Source: an uncultured Gammaproteobacteria bacterium (GTDB lineage Bacteria > Pseudomonadota > Gammaproteobacteria > Pseudomonadales > Pseudohongiellaceae). From it: DNA of 47,730 nucleotides. The notes beneath the pieces are model-generated. The model did not search any database and was not told the origin of the DNA. It worked only from the letters and a program-made list of their open reading frames with translations. The stretch's first letter is position 1, and every line of letters starts with the position of its first letter. The DNA lies in contig CAJXUA010000024.1 of NCBI GenBank assembly GCA_913060695.1, positions 1-47,730 of the forward strand. The letters are read 5' to 3'. Shown here one piece after another: positions 1 through 7,971 of the stretch. The position numbers were made by a program, and so were the translations under genes.

Positions 1-97
1 TATATAAGTGAAGTCACCCGCCCAATGTGTACGCAGCTCCTTCGGTGGTCCAATAGCTTTCAACTGGTTGCCAGTAGCTGAATAAAACTCATGCTTT

Positions 98-466
98 CTA
101 GGGTTGCGCGCTGTTAGTCCAGATGTGCCCGATGGGACTGAGCATTGAGGACTTGTCCAAAGTACCCGCGTAGAGAGAAACGTACTCGCTTCGTGTCACG
201 TGGCTTCCCCATAACGCTGTTAGACAAGCTGGACACCGAAAAATGAGTTTCTTTCTGCCATCAGTTCTAGCTCTCTCAAAGGGCTCGGGATTACCAGCTA
301 CAATCTTGAGCCCATCGCTAGGTAATCTCATGATAAGAGTAAAAATCGATCCGCTAGTGGTCTGGCAATCTGTGCAATGACACGCATACAGCGTTGTAGG
401 TTCGCTAACAAGCTCATACTGCGTGCGTCCGCAAAGACAACCACCTCGGAACGACTCATACTTCAT
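98..466 (-). CDS. GFA/CENP-V domain protein, probably frameshifted near its C-terminus
   Basis: This is a small zinc-binding protein of the GFA family, whose founding member was described as glutathione-dependent formaldehyde-activating enzyme; most relatives have no proven substrate. Counted from ATG 466, cysteines lie at residues 10, 12, 29, 31, 34, 78 and 81, which is the spacing of the two zinc sites of the fold. ATG 466 is preferred because an AAGGTG ribosome site lies just upstream; the longer reading from TTG 505 has none. The frame stops right after SAQP, where family members usually continue with Trp and a short tail. A different frame stays open from there to the window edge, so a one-base indel in a CCC run is possible. 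The domain call is firm; function and intactness are not. Confidence 0.72.
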   Translation of the reverse strand: MKYESFRGGCLCGRTQYELVSEPTTLYACHCTDCQTTSGSIFTLIMRLPSDGLKIVAGNPEPFERARTDGRKKLIFRCPACLTALWGSHVTRSEYVSLYAGTLDKSSMLSPIGHIWTNSAQP

Positions 467-551
467 CGTGGCACCTTGTTTGACCCTGTATAACACTCGC
501 TTCAAGTGCGCGGCAAATCCGCGTCACTATGCAAACTCCTGAAATGCGCGC

Positions 552-1037
552 TCACCTTACTTTCTGAATAAATTCATCGACGCCCATTTCATAAACTACA
601 TATTCATTCTCGCTGATCTTATTTCCATGTATAGAATCCCCATGAATCGCCACAGACGCCTCGCCGCACACCATAAGCGGCTGGCTAAGATCATCATCTT
701 CAAGAAGGAAAAAGTGTTCGCTGCCAATAGGAAAATCTTGGCGCGTGATATAGCGCAGACAGGACATACCTGTATCGCCAAAAAATTCGAATGAAGAGTG
801 TGGAAATGAGCCTTTGATAGTGTCAGACACAGACACTTTCATGGTTTTGAAGATACCCGCATTAGTAGGCAATTCCGCCCCGTAGCTTTCAACAACACCC
901 CTTACAATTATCGGATGTTGTTTGGCATACACTTCAAATGTCCCTGCATAGAAGCAAGTACAAGCTATAGCGGTACTAACAGACAGGGCGGCAAGCGCGA
1001 GCACAATACCTTTGGTATATAGGGAAGACATCTTCAT
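552..1037 (-). CDS. small exported protein with a CTC mature N-terminus
   Basis: This is a 161-residue protein of unknown function. Residues 1-25 form a signal peptide (hydrophobic LALAALSVSTAIA) with a cleavage site after AIA, so the mature chain would begin Cys-Thr-Cys-Phe. Two further cysteines lie in GMSCLR and MVCGEA, allowing two disulphides. A mature N-terminal Cys-X-Cys followed by a beta-rich chain recalls the NTR/TIMP-like OB fold in bacterial secreted proteins, but that is a resemblance only. ATG codons at 1037 and 1031 are both possible and neither has a strong ribosome site. A short hairpin (AGCCCG/CGGGCT, 1055-1072) lies in its presumed 5' region. It is read in the same direction as tex but lies beyond the tex terminator, so it is probably a separate transcript. 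Confidence 0.7.
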   Translation of the reverse strand: MKMSSLYTKGIVLALAALSVSTAIACTCFYAGTFEVYAKQHPIIVRGVVESYGAELPTNAGIFKTMKVSVSDTIKGSFPHSSFEFFGDTGMSCLRYITRQDFPIGSEHFFLLEDDDLSQPLMVCGEASVAIHGDSIHGNKISENEYVVYEMGVDEFIQKVR

Positions 1038-1165
1038 TGTGTATAGGTACTCTGAGCCCGCTATATCGGGCTAGCATTCTTGTTGTTGTAAACTTCGCCC
1101 AATGACGGGAGTCTATGCCCTTCCCCCTAATAAATACAGCCCCTTATCCCATTTTCCGCGTGGGC

Positions 1166-1192
1166 AAAAAAAAGCCCCAAAATAGGGGCTTC
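1166..1192 (-). terminator. rho-independent terminator of tex
   Basis: Read on the minus strand this is a GC-rich stem (AGCCCC pairing with GGGGCT, six-base loop) followed by eight T residues. It begins about 30 bases after the tex stop codon. Confidence 0.88.
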
Positions 1193-1218
1193 TTCTCAAA
1201 CTAAACAATAACTAAAAC

Positions 1219-3552
1219 CTACTTCTTCTTAAGCGCCTGCTCAAACAACGCCGCCATCGTCCCCACCTGCCGCTTATTGTCCGCAGCCGCCGCAAAATCC
1301 TTCTTCTGCCTTGGCGCACTCTGGGTTTGATTACGACGATTCGAATCTCCCTGTCGCCCCTGCGTGCTGCCACCAGGCGCCGGCAGCTCGTCGTTGAGGC
1401 GCATGGTCATAGCAATACGCTTACGGTCTAGGTCTACCTCTAGCACCTTCACCTTCACGATGTCGCCCGCCTTAACCACGTCGTGCGGGGTCTTGACGAA
1501 GGTGTCGGACAGCGCGGAGATATGGACCAATCCGTCTTGATGCACGCCCACGTCGACGAAGGCGCCGAAGTTGGTGACGTTAGTCACCGTGCCCTCTAGA
1601 GTCATGCCGGGGGTTAGGTCGCTGATCTTCTCTACGCCTTCCTTCAGCGATGCGGTCTTGAACTCGGGACGCGGGTCGCGGCCGGGTTTCTCAAGTTCCT
1701 TGAGGATGTCTTGCACCGTGGGTAGGCCGAAGGCCGGGGTCACGTAGTCCTGGGCGTTGAGGCCGCGGATGAAGGTGACGTCGCCGATCATGGACTTCAG
1801 GTCGCGGCCATTCTTCTTGGCGATGGCCTCTACTACGCCATAGGACTCTGGGTGTACTGCGCTGGCGTCTAGGGGGTTGTCGCTCTCGTTGACGCGTAGG
1901 AAGCCGGCGGCTTGCTCGAAGGTCTTGTCGCCGAAGCGTGGCACCTTCTTCAGGTCGTTGCGACTCTTGAAGCTGCCGTTGGCGTCGCGGAACTCGATGA
2001 TGTTGTTCACTAGGGTCTGGTTAAGGCCAGACACGCGCTTGAGTAGTGGTACCGATGCAGAATTCACATCTACGCCCACCGCGTTCACACAGTCTTCCAC
2101 CACCGCGTCTAGACTTCTGGCGAGTTTGACCTGGCTCACGTCGTGTTGGTACTGGCCTACCCCGATTGATTTAGGGTCGATCTTCACCAGCTCTGGCAGT
2201 GGGTCTTGCAGGCGTCTTGCGATGGAGACTGCGCCGCGGATGGTCACGTCGAGGTCGGGGAATTCCAGCGCGGCCAGTTCGGAGGCGGAGTACACGGAGG
2301 CGCCGGACTCGTTCACGATGACGCGCTGGGCCTTGAGTTCTGGGTGGGCCTTAAGCAGGGTGGCCACGAACTGATCGGTCTCGCGGGATGCGGTGCCATT
2401 GCCGATACTGATGAGTTCTACGCCGTATTTCTTGCACATCTGTAATAGCGTTGCGGCAGCCTCGGCCACTTTGTTCTGTGGCTGATTGGGGAAGATGGCG
2501 CCGTGGTCTAACACTTTTCCTGTGGCGTCTACGGCGGCGAGTTTGACGCCAGTGCGCAGGCCTGGGTCTAGGCCGATGGTCACTTTCTTGCCGGCGGGTG
2601 CGGCTAGCAAGAGGTCCTTGATGTTCTTGGCGAACACTTCGATGGCGTCTGTCTCGGCGCGCTCGCGTATCTCGGTGAGGAAGTCGGTCTGCAAGTGGCT
2701 TTGCATCTTGACGCGCCAGGTCCAGCGCACTACGTCGAACAGCCAGCTGTCGGCGGCGCGGCCCTTGTCTTCGATCTTCCAGAAGCCGGCGATGAGGTTC
2801 TCGCAGGGGTGGCGTTCGCTGGCGTCGAGGTCTTTGATGTCCACGTTCAGCTGCAGGATGCCTTCCTTGCGGGCTCGGAACAGGGCCATGGCACGGTGGG
2901 AAGGAATCTTGTGCAGGGCTTCGGAGAAGTCGAAGTAATCGCGATACTTGGCGCCTTCTTGTTCCTTGCCCGGAGCCACCACGGAGATGATCTGTGCCCT
3001 GTCCCAGAAATAGGCGCGCAGTTTACCGAGCAGTGCGGCGTCTTCGCTGAACTGTTCGATGAGGATGTGCTTGGCGCCGTCGAGCACGGCCTTGGTGTCG
3101 GCGAAGCCTGCTTCTTCATTAAGGAAGGCTTGAGCTTCTGCCTCTGGATCTTTGGTGGGGTCTGCATAGAGCATGTCGGCCAGTGGCTGGATGCCGGCCT
3201 CTTTGGCGATGGTGGCCTTGGTGCGGCGCTTCTGCTTATAGGGCAGGTAAAGATCTTCCAGTTCGGTCTTGGTGCCTACGCCGCGGATCTGGCGTTCCAG
3301 TTCTGGCGTTAGTTTCTCTTGTTCCTTGATGCTCTTGAGGATGGCGTCGCGGCGGTCGTCGAGTTCGCGCAGGTAGTGTAGGCGCTCTTGCAGTTTGCGT
3401 AGTTGGGTGTCGTCTAGTCCGCCGGTGACCTCTTTACGGTAGCGGGAGATAAAGGGCACGGTGGCGCCTTCGTCTAGCAGGGCTACTGCGGCTTGAACTT
3501 GGGCGGGGTTAGCGGCGATCTCGGTGGCGATTTGGTTGAATATTATGGACAT
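1219..3552 (-). CDS. tex: Tex family RNA-binding transcription accessory protein
   Basis: Tex is a conserved cytoplasmic nucleic-acid-binding protein linked to transcription and RNA quality control; its exact job is still debated. The 777 residues match the usual length. In order they contain the helical Tex N-terminal region (about 1-200), a YqgF/RNase H-like fold starting at VTIGLDPG (324-331), helix-hairpin-helix segments with [12 protein letters not shown] and the [14 protein letters not shown] region, and a C-terminal S1 domain (about 646-716, [16 protein letters not shown]). A basic, low-complexity tail follows. The ATG at 3552 gives the canonical MSII start. It lies downstream of trmJ on the same strand, separated by a REP pair, and ends in its own terminator. 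Confidence 0.97.
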   Translation of the reverse strand: MSIIFNQIATEIAANPAQVQAAVALLDEGATVPFISRYRKEVTGGLDDTQLRKLQERLHYLRELDDRRDAILKSIKEQEKLTPELERQIRGVGTKTELEDLYLPYKQKRRTKATIAKEAGIQPLADMLYADPTKDPEAEAQAFLNEEAGFADTKAVLDGAKHILIEQFSEDAALLGKLRAYFWDRAQIISVVAPGKEQEGAKYRDYFDFSEALHKIPSHRAMALFRARKEGILQLNVDIKDLDASERHPCENLIAGFWKIEDKGRAADSWLFDVVRWTWRVKMQSHLQTDFLTEIRERAETDAIEVFAKNIKDLLLAAPAGKKVTIGLDPGLRTGVKLAAVDATGKVLDHGAIFPNQPQNKVAEAAATLLQMCKKYGVELISIGNGTASRETDQFVATLLKAHPELKAQRVIVNESGASVYSASELAALEFPDLDVTIRGAVSIARRLQDPLPELVKIDPKSIGVGQYQHDVSQVKLARSLDAVVEDCVNAVGVDVNSASVPLLKRVSGLNQTLVNNIIEFRDANGSFKSRNDLKKVPRFGDKTFEQAAGFLRVNESDNPLDASAVHPESYGVVEAIAKKNGRDLKSMIGDVTFIRGLNAQDYVTPAFGLPTVQDILKELEKPGRDPRPEFKTASLKEGVEKISDLTPGMTLEGTVTNVTNFGAFVDVGVHQDGLVHISALSDTFVKTPHDVVKAGDIVKVKVLEVDLDRKRIAMTMRLNDELPAPGGSTQGRQGDSNRRNQTQSAPRQKKDFAAAADNKRQVGTMAALFEQALKKK

Positions 3553-3620
3553 GCGTTTTGTAACCTTTGTAGCTAATTATAATTTGCTGGTTTATCTGTG
3601 ATCTTGTGGGTAATTGGGCC

Positions 3621-3715
3621 GATCGCCAGCAGGGCTGGCTCCTACATTCAGAATATATTTCTAGTCCAGTGGAAAACCACCGTCTGGTAGGAGCTTGCCC
3701 TGCAAGCGATTGGGC
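3621..3715. repeat. pair of inverted REP sequences (GTAGGAGC type)
   Basis: Two REP units face each other in the trmJ-tex gap. One reads GCCAGC-AGG-GCTGGC (3625-3639), followed by TCCTACA. The other reads GTAGGAGCTTGC with the stem GCTTGC-CCT-GCAAGC (3693-3707). The AT-rich spacer between them (TTTCTAG, then AAAACC) recurs at 28445-28610. The GTAGGAGC head and short GC stem are like the REPs of Pseudomonas species. Confidence 0.85.
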
Positions 3716-3804
3716 GCAATTGACACAAATCGATGGAATATAATTGCAATTCGAGGGCAATCCCCCCCTTCCGAGGGCAAGCGCTCCAACAGAGAGACGT
3801 TTGT

Positions 3805-4680
3805 TTAATCATCTTTATCTTTCGGGGTTTTTAGTAGGTTGGCTTCGCGTTTTTCTTGGCGTTGCTGTTCTACTGTGATGTTTCTGGTGGCGCGTTCGTT
3901 GAGCATGTCGATGTGCGAGAGGAAGCCGCGCAGCACGCTAATCTCCATCTGGTCTGGGCGGATGCGGCCGAACAGGCGGCGCATGCGCAGCATCAACAAG
4001 CGTGGGTTGGCTGGGTCGTGGAAGTTCAGGTCGATCATGGTTTTTTCTAAGTGGGTGTAAAAACCTTCCACTTGTTTGCCCGTGGCCTTGGGCACGTCCC
4101 AGTCCACGCCTTCTACTATCTCTTCATCCACTGGCGCTACGGGCGCTTGCTGGCCTTCGGCCTCGCGCTTGAGTAGTTCCATGCGCACTTCGTAACTAAT
4201 CACCATGACAGCGGCGGCGAGGTTGAGGGAGCTGAGCTTCTCGTCGGCGGGGATGTTGACGTGGAAGTGGCATAGCTGCAGCTCTTCGTTGGTTAGGCCG
4301 GAGTCTTCGCGGCCGAATACTAGGGCTACCTCGTTCTGGCGACTGTCATCGGCCACATGCTGGGCGCACTGCTGTGGCGAGATCAGGGGCCACGGGATGC
4401 TGCGGATGCGGGCGCTGGTGCCAATCACTAAGCCGCAACCCGCAACGGCTTCTTCCAGCGTCTTGGTCACGGTGGCCACTTCCAGGATGTTCACAGCAGA
4501 CACGGCACGGCCGTTGGCCACGGGGCTGGGGAAGTCTTCGGGGTCCACTAGGGTGAGCTTGGACAGGCCCATGTTCTTCATAGCACGAGCAGCGGCGCCA
4601 ATATTACCAGGGTGGGAGGTATTGACCAGCACGATACGGATATTGTCGAAGCAGGCCTGAAAATCTATGGGGTCGGACAA
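3805..4680 (-). CDS. trmJ: tRNA (cytidine/uridine-2'-O-)-methyltransferase TrmJ
   Basis: TrmJ uses S-adenosylmethionine to methylate the 2'-OH of position 32 in the anticodon loop of tRNAs. It is a SPOUT (trefoil-knot) enzyme acting as a dimer. Visible family blocks are IRIVLVNTSHPGNIGAAARAMK near the N-terminus, LVIGTSAR, and the knot segments VALVFGREDSGLTNEEL and SSLNLAAAVMVISYE. The open frame extends to a TTG at 4716, but AGAGG just upstream of a second TTG at 4680 favours a start there (MSDPIDFQ, 291 residues). It diverges from suhB, as in Escherichia coli and Pseudomonas. The cysE/iscR genes that often follow trmJ are absent. Confidence 0.95.
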   Translation of the reverse strand: MSDPIDFQACFDNIRIVLVNTSHPGNIGAAARAMKNMGLSKLTLVDPEDFPSPVANGRAVSAVNILEVATVTKTLEEAVAGCGLVIGTSARIRSIPWPLISPQQCAQHVADDSRQNEVALVFGREDSGLTNEELQLCHFHVNIPADEKLSSLNLAAAVMVISYEVRMELLKREAEGQQAPVAPVDEEIVEGVDWDVPKATGKQVEGFYTHLEKTMIDLNFHDPANPRLLMLRMRRLFGRIRPDQMEISVLRGFLSHIDMLNERATRNITVEQQRQEKREANLLKTPKDKDD

Positions 4681-4868
4681 AGCGGCACCTCTTGCGCAGC
4701 TAGCGAAATTACACAAGCGGACGATTATAGCAGGGAATTGAGGGCTGCCGTCTGCCCTGCCGCATCCCTAAACCGAAATTAGTCACCCATGCAGCGCGTT
4801 TATTCTGAGACTGATAGGGCTGCATTTGTTATGATTGCGCGTCTTTTACACGCTAGGTTCCCTTTCAA

Positions 4869-5660
4869 ATGCACGCAATCGTTAATATCGCCCTTAAGGC
4901 CGCTCGGGACGCATCCGAAGTGCTCGCCCATAACAGTGACCGCCTCGACAGAGTCCACGTAGTGGAAGAGTCCGAAGGCCAAGTCATCACCAATATGGAT
5001 TTGGATTCAGAGAAGACCATTCTCTACCATCTGCAGAAGGCCTACCCGGACTACAGCATCCAGTCGCGCATCTCCGGATTCACTGAGGGCAAAGACAAGA
5101 ACAATGTGTGGATCATCGACCCACTGTGCGGCAGCGCCAATTACCGCCGCGGCATCGCGAACTTCTGTGTGTCCGTTGCCCTCTCTACAAATGGCAAGGT
5201 TACTCACGGCGTGTTGATCAACCCCATGCTGCGCGAAGAGTTTACCGCCAGCCGTGGCACGGCCGCACAGGTCAACACGCAGCGCCTGCGCGTTAGCAAG
5301 AACGCCTCCCTCGACAAGGGCTTAGTGTCCCTTGGCACCGAGGCTAGCAATGCGGCCCACACCGAGAAGTTGCTCGGCATGCAGCACAAGCTCGCGGCGA
5401 TTGCCTGCGACGTGCGCCTGACGGGCTGCGCGGCATTAGACCTGGCATGGGTGGCGGCTGGCCGCACCGACGCGGGTTGGCTTGGGGAGAACGACCCATC
5501 CTCTATCGCCGCGGCGCTATTGATATTGCAAGAGTCTGGCGCGCTTATCAGCGACCTGACCGGTAGCCCAGACGTCAGCAATGCGGCGGAGCTAGTGTTC
5601 GGCAATCCGAAGTGTTTTAAGCAGATGTTGCAGCTGCGCAAGTCGGCGGTGGCTAAGTAA
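4869..5660 (+). CDS. suhB: SuhB-family protein with a degenerate inositol-monophosphatase active site
   Basis: SuhB has the inositol monophosphatase fold. In E. coli it also binds NusA and supports antitermination and 30S assembly on rRNA transcripts, a role reported not to need catalysis. The 263 residues align along their whole length with known SuhB proteins (IALKAAR at the N-terminus, EEFTASRG, LDLAWVAAGR). However, the metal site is broken. The usual GEE-G block reads SRISG, putting Arg at 67 in place of the catalytic Glu. The usual DPLDGT block reads DPLCGS, so Cys87 replaces Asp. The usual W-D of the third block is Ser211-Ser212. Asp84 is kept. It diverges from trmJ, the conserved SuhB context. 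I infer a non-catalytic SuhB kept for its RNA polymerase/Nus role; a second, active copy elsewhere cannot be excluded. Confidence 0.93.
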   Translation: MHAIVNIALKAARDASEVLAHNSDRLDRVHVVEESEGQVITNMDLDSEKTILYHLQKAYPDYSIQSRISGFTEGKDKNNVWIIDPLCGSANYRRGIANFCVSVALSTNGKVTHGVLINPMLREEFTASRGTAAQVNTQRLRVSKNASLDKGLVSLGTEASNAAHTEKLLGMQHKLAAIACDVRLTGCAALDLAWVAAGRTDAGWLGENDPSSIAAALLILQESGALISDLTGSPDVSNAAELVFGNPKCFKQMLQLRKSAVAK

Positions 5661-5794
5661 ATAGTAGAAGAGTGAGATAAAAACCAACACGGGCGGGTCT
5701 CTTAGCCAAGAAGTAGACACCGCCCCGAAGAAAAATAACATCAATAGCAAGCTCAGCCCTGTTCCACAGTGGTCGTACTTGAGCGCAGGTTTTC

Positions 5795-7174
5795 ATGGCA
5801 GAGAGTACCGCGAAGAAACGCTATAGCTTAGTCAAAGATCCTATCCCCGCGACTTTGATGCGCATGACAGGCCCGATGATCATCGGCATGTTCATGCTGT
5901 TCACCTTCAACTTAGTCGATACCCTCTTTATTAGCATGCTCGGCACCGAGCCTCTCTCCGCGATTAGCTTCACCTTCCCCGTTACCTTCATGGTACTGAG
6001 CATGGCCATCGGCCTTGGCATCGGCACCTCTGCGGTGGTGGCCAAGTATCTAGGGCGCGATGAGTTCGAGAAGGCCAAGCAGGCCTCCACCGTCACCAAC
6101 TACACCGCCATCTTAATGGCCATGGCCCTGTCCGCCGTGGGCTATGTGTTCATGGACGACACCTTTCGGTTGATGGGCGCCAACGAGAACCTACTCCCGC
6201 AGATCCGCGAATACATGACAATTTGGCTGCCCACTAGTTTCCTATTAGTGGGGATGAACTCGGCCAACAGCGTACTTCGCGCCTCAGGGGACACTAAGAC
6301 CCCCAGCCTGATCATGGCCGGTGCGGGCCTAGTGAATGCGATTCTAGACCCAGTGTTTATCTTCGGCTTCGGGCCGGTGCCTGCCATGGGCATACAAGGC
6401 GCGGCGGTGGCTACGCTGATCTCCTGGCTGGTAGCCTTCGTCTATATCTACTACTACCTCATCGTGAAGGTGGAGCTGGTATACCCCGGCATCCCCTCCC
6501 TCGCCAATTTCCGCAACTCTAGCCGCGAGATGCTGCGCATCGGCATTCCCGCCTCCGGCGCGAATATGCTAACGCCAGTGGCCGCGGGTGTGATGACTGC
6601 TATCGCGGCGACCTATGGGGAGAGCACGGTGGCGGCCTTCGGCGTGGGTTCGCGTATCGAGTCCATCGCCTGCCTGGTGGTATTAGCGCTGTCCTCTACG
6701 CTGCCACCCTTCATCAGCCAGAACCTCGGCGCCGGGCGCGCGGACCGCATCGCAGACTCCTACCGGCTGGCCATGAAGTTCATCATCGCGTGGCAATTGC
6801 TGATCTATGCTGTGATGGCGGTGAGTGCGAAGATGATCGCGAGGGTGTTTACGCGGGACGAAGAGGTAAGCCGTGCGATCGAATTGTTTATCTGGATTCT
6901 GCCGCTAGGCTATGGATTGCAGGGAGTGATTATTCTGACCAATTCCGCCTTCAATGCGCTGCACAAACCGATGATGGCGCTGTACCTGAGCATCGCGCGC
7001 TTCTTTATCTTCTATGTGCCCATCGCATGGATAGGCAGTCAGATGTTTGGCTTGCCGGGCTTCTACGCAGGCGCGATGATCGGCAATATGCTGATGGCGC
7101 TGCTGTCTTGGCGCAGCTTCGAGCGCACCCTCAAAGAGGACGCGCAGCTCGTATTAGGGGGTCAGGTTCCTTGA
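5795..7174 (+). CDS. MATE family multidrug/cation antiporter
   Basis: This is an inner-membrane exporter of the MATE family, which expels organic cations or drugs in exchange for sodium or protons. Its 459 residues carry about twelve hydrophobic segments arranged as two similar halves. The first opens with LMRMTGPMIIGMFMLFTFNLVDTLFISMLG and the second with REMLRIGIPASGANMLTPVAAGV, the typical MATE repeat starts. ATG 5795 is the first start in a 134-bp gap after suhB. The last five residues (GGQVP) and the TGA stop are encoded inside the left inverted repeat of the RAYT unit, so the natural C-terminus was probably replaced when the element arrived. Substrate cannot be told from sequence. Confidence 0.93.
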   Translation: MAESTAKKRYSLVKDPIPATLMRMTGPMIIGMFMLFTFNLVDTLFISMLGTEPLSAISFTFPVTFMVLSMAIGLGIGTSAVVAKYLGRDEFEKAKQASTVTNYTAILMAMALSAVGYVFMDDTFRLMGANENLLPQIREYMTIWLPTSFLLVGMNSANSVLRASGDTKTPSLIMAGAGLVNAILDPVFIFGFGPVPAMGIQGAAVATLISWLVAFVYIYYYLIVKVELVYPGIPSLANFRNSSREMLRIGIPASGANMLTPVAAGVMTAIAATYGESTVAAFGVGSRIESIACLVVLALSSTLPPFISQNLGAGRADRIADSYRLAMKFIIAWQLLIYAVMAVSAKMIARVFTRDEEVSRAIELFIWILPLGYGLQGVIILTNSAFNALHKPMMALYLSIARFFIFYVPIAWIGSQMFGLPGFYAGAMIGNMLMALLSWRSFERTLKEDAQLVLGGQVP

Positions 7175-7949
7175 TTTTCCTCGAATCACTTCTATCCTTG
7201 AGTCAAACTCCCTTCAATAGAGGAGCTTTCGATGGCAAGGAAGCCCAGAATTTATCTAGACGGTTGCCCGCAACATATAATCCAACGCGGAAATAATCGA
7301 GCGGCCTGCTTTTATACGGACGCTGACTATGCTTTGTATCTAAACAAGCTTAGGAAGGCTGCCGCAGTAAATGATGTTAGCGTACATGCCTATGTCTTGA
7401 TGACCAATCACGTACACCTGCTAGCGTCGGGAGCGAATGAGTTCGCAATTCCCAATATGATGCAAAATCTGGGGCTCAATTTCGTACGTTATATAAACAT
7501 CACCTATAAGCGCACCGGCACGCTCTTTGAGGGGCGCTACAAATCGTCCCTATTATCGACCGATCGCTATTTTCTCACTCTAAGCCAATACATTGAGCTT
7601 AATCCTGTACGTGCAGGAATGGTCGCCGCACCAGGTCATTACCCTTGGTCTAGCTATCGTCATAATGCTATGGGGATCCCCATAGATTTAATCACTGAAC
7701 ATGATGAGTATAGAAATCTAGGCAGGACGAGAGCAAGTCGTGTAAAGGAGTACCGACGCCTTTTTCCAGACTTTCAAGCGCACGAAACTCTGGACGAAAT
7801 TCGTGCGTGCACCAACAAAGGATGGGCTATTGGTAACGACAAGTTCCGCGCCGAAATCGCGTCGATGCTAAAAAGAAAAGTGAATGACATTCCTCATGGT
7901 GGCGACCGAAAATCACACACATACAAGGAAAATCAAGGAACCTGACCCC
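7158..7949 (+). mobile_element. RAYT unit: REP-associated tyrosine transposase with 24-bp inverted ends
   Basis: A single transposase gene is framed by a perfect 24-bp inverted repeat, 7158-7181 and 7926-7949, beginning GGGGTCAGGTTCC. The outer GGGGTCAG is shared with the three non-autonomous palindromes at 23.4, 24.8 and 27.1 kb. The left end encodes the tail of the MATE gene and the right end lies against the stop codon of the radical SAM gene. No target-site duplication is obvious, as expected of HUH (IS200/IS605-like) single-strand transposition. Confidence 0.85.
7232..7945 (+). CDS. REP-associated tyrosine transposase (TnpA-REP, Y1 HUH family)
   Basis: This protein belongs to the single-tyrosine HUH transposases that cut single-stranded DNA and are thought to spread REP sequences. 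The 237 residues begin MARKPRIYLDG and carry the His-X-His metal motif in MTNHVHLL. The YIELNPVRAGMV block supplies the likely catalytic tyrosine, and YPWSSYRHNA follows, all hallmarks of the RAYT group. An AGAGGAG ribosome site lies seven to eight bases before ATG 7232. Its stop codon is inside the right inverted end of the unit. No frameshift or stop interrupts it, so it could be active. The related palindromes in this window are its probable substrates (inference from shared ends). Confidence 0.93.
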   Translation: MARKPRIYLDGCPQHIIQRGNNRAACFYTDADYALYLNKLRKAAAVNDVSVHAYVLMTNHVHLLASGANEFAIPNMMQNLGLNFVRYINITYKRTGTLFEGRYKSSLLSTDRYFLTLSQYIELNPVRAGMVAAPGHYPWSSYRHNAMGIPIDLITEHDEYRNLGRTRASRVKEYRRLFPDFQAHETLDEIRACTNKGWAIGNDKFRAEIASMLKRKVNDIPHGGDRKSHTYKENQGT

Positions 7950-7971
7950 ATGGTTATGACCCCATGGTTAA
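7944..7971. repeat. 14-bp tandem duplication (GACCCCATGGTTA) at the right edge of the RAYT unit
   Basis: Two adjacent copies of a 14-base word contain GACCCC, the complement of the element terminus GGGGTC. The outer copy ends in the radical SAM stop codon. The same doubled-edge arrangement is seen at the other GGGGTCAG elements. Confidence 0.7.

Noticed and set aside
2486-3312. Long frames of 150-205 codons antisense to tex
   Set aside because: They lie opposite strongly conserved tex coding sequence. Such antisense openness follows from codon bias; none resembles a protein family.
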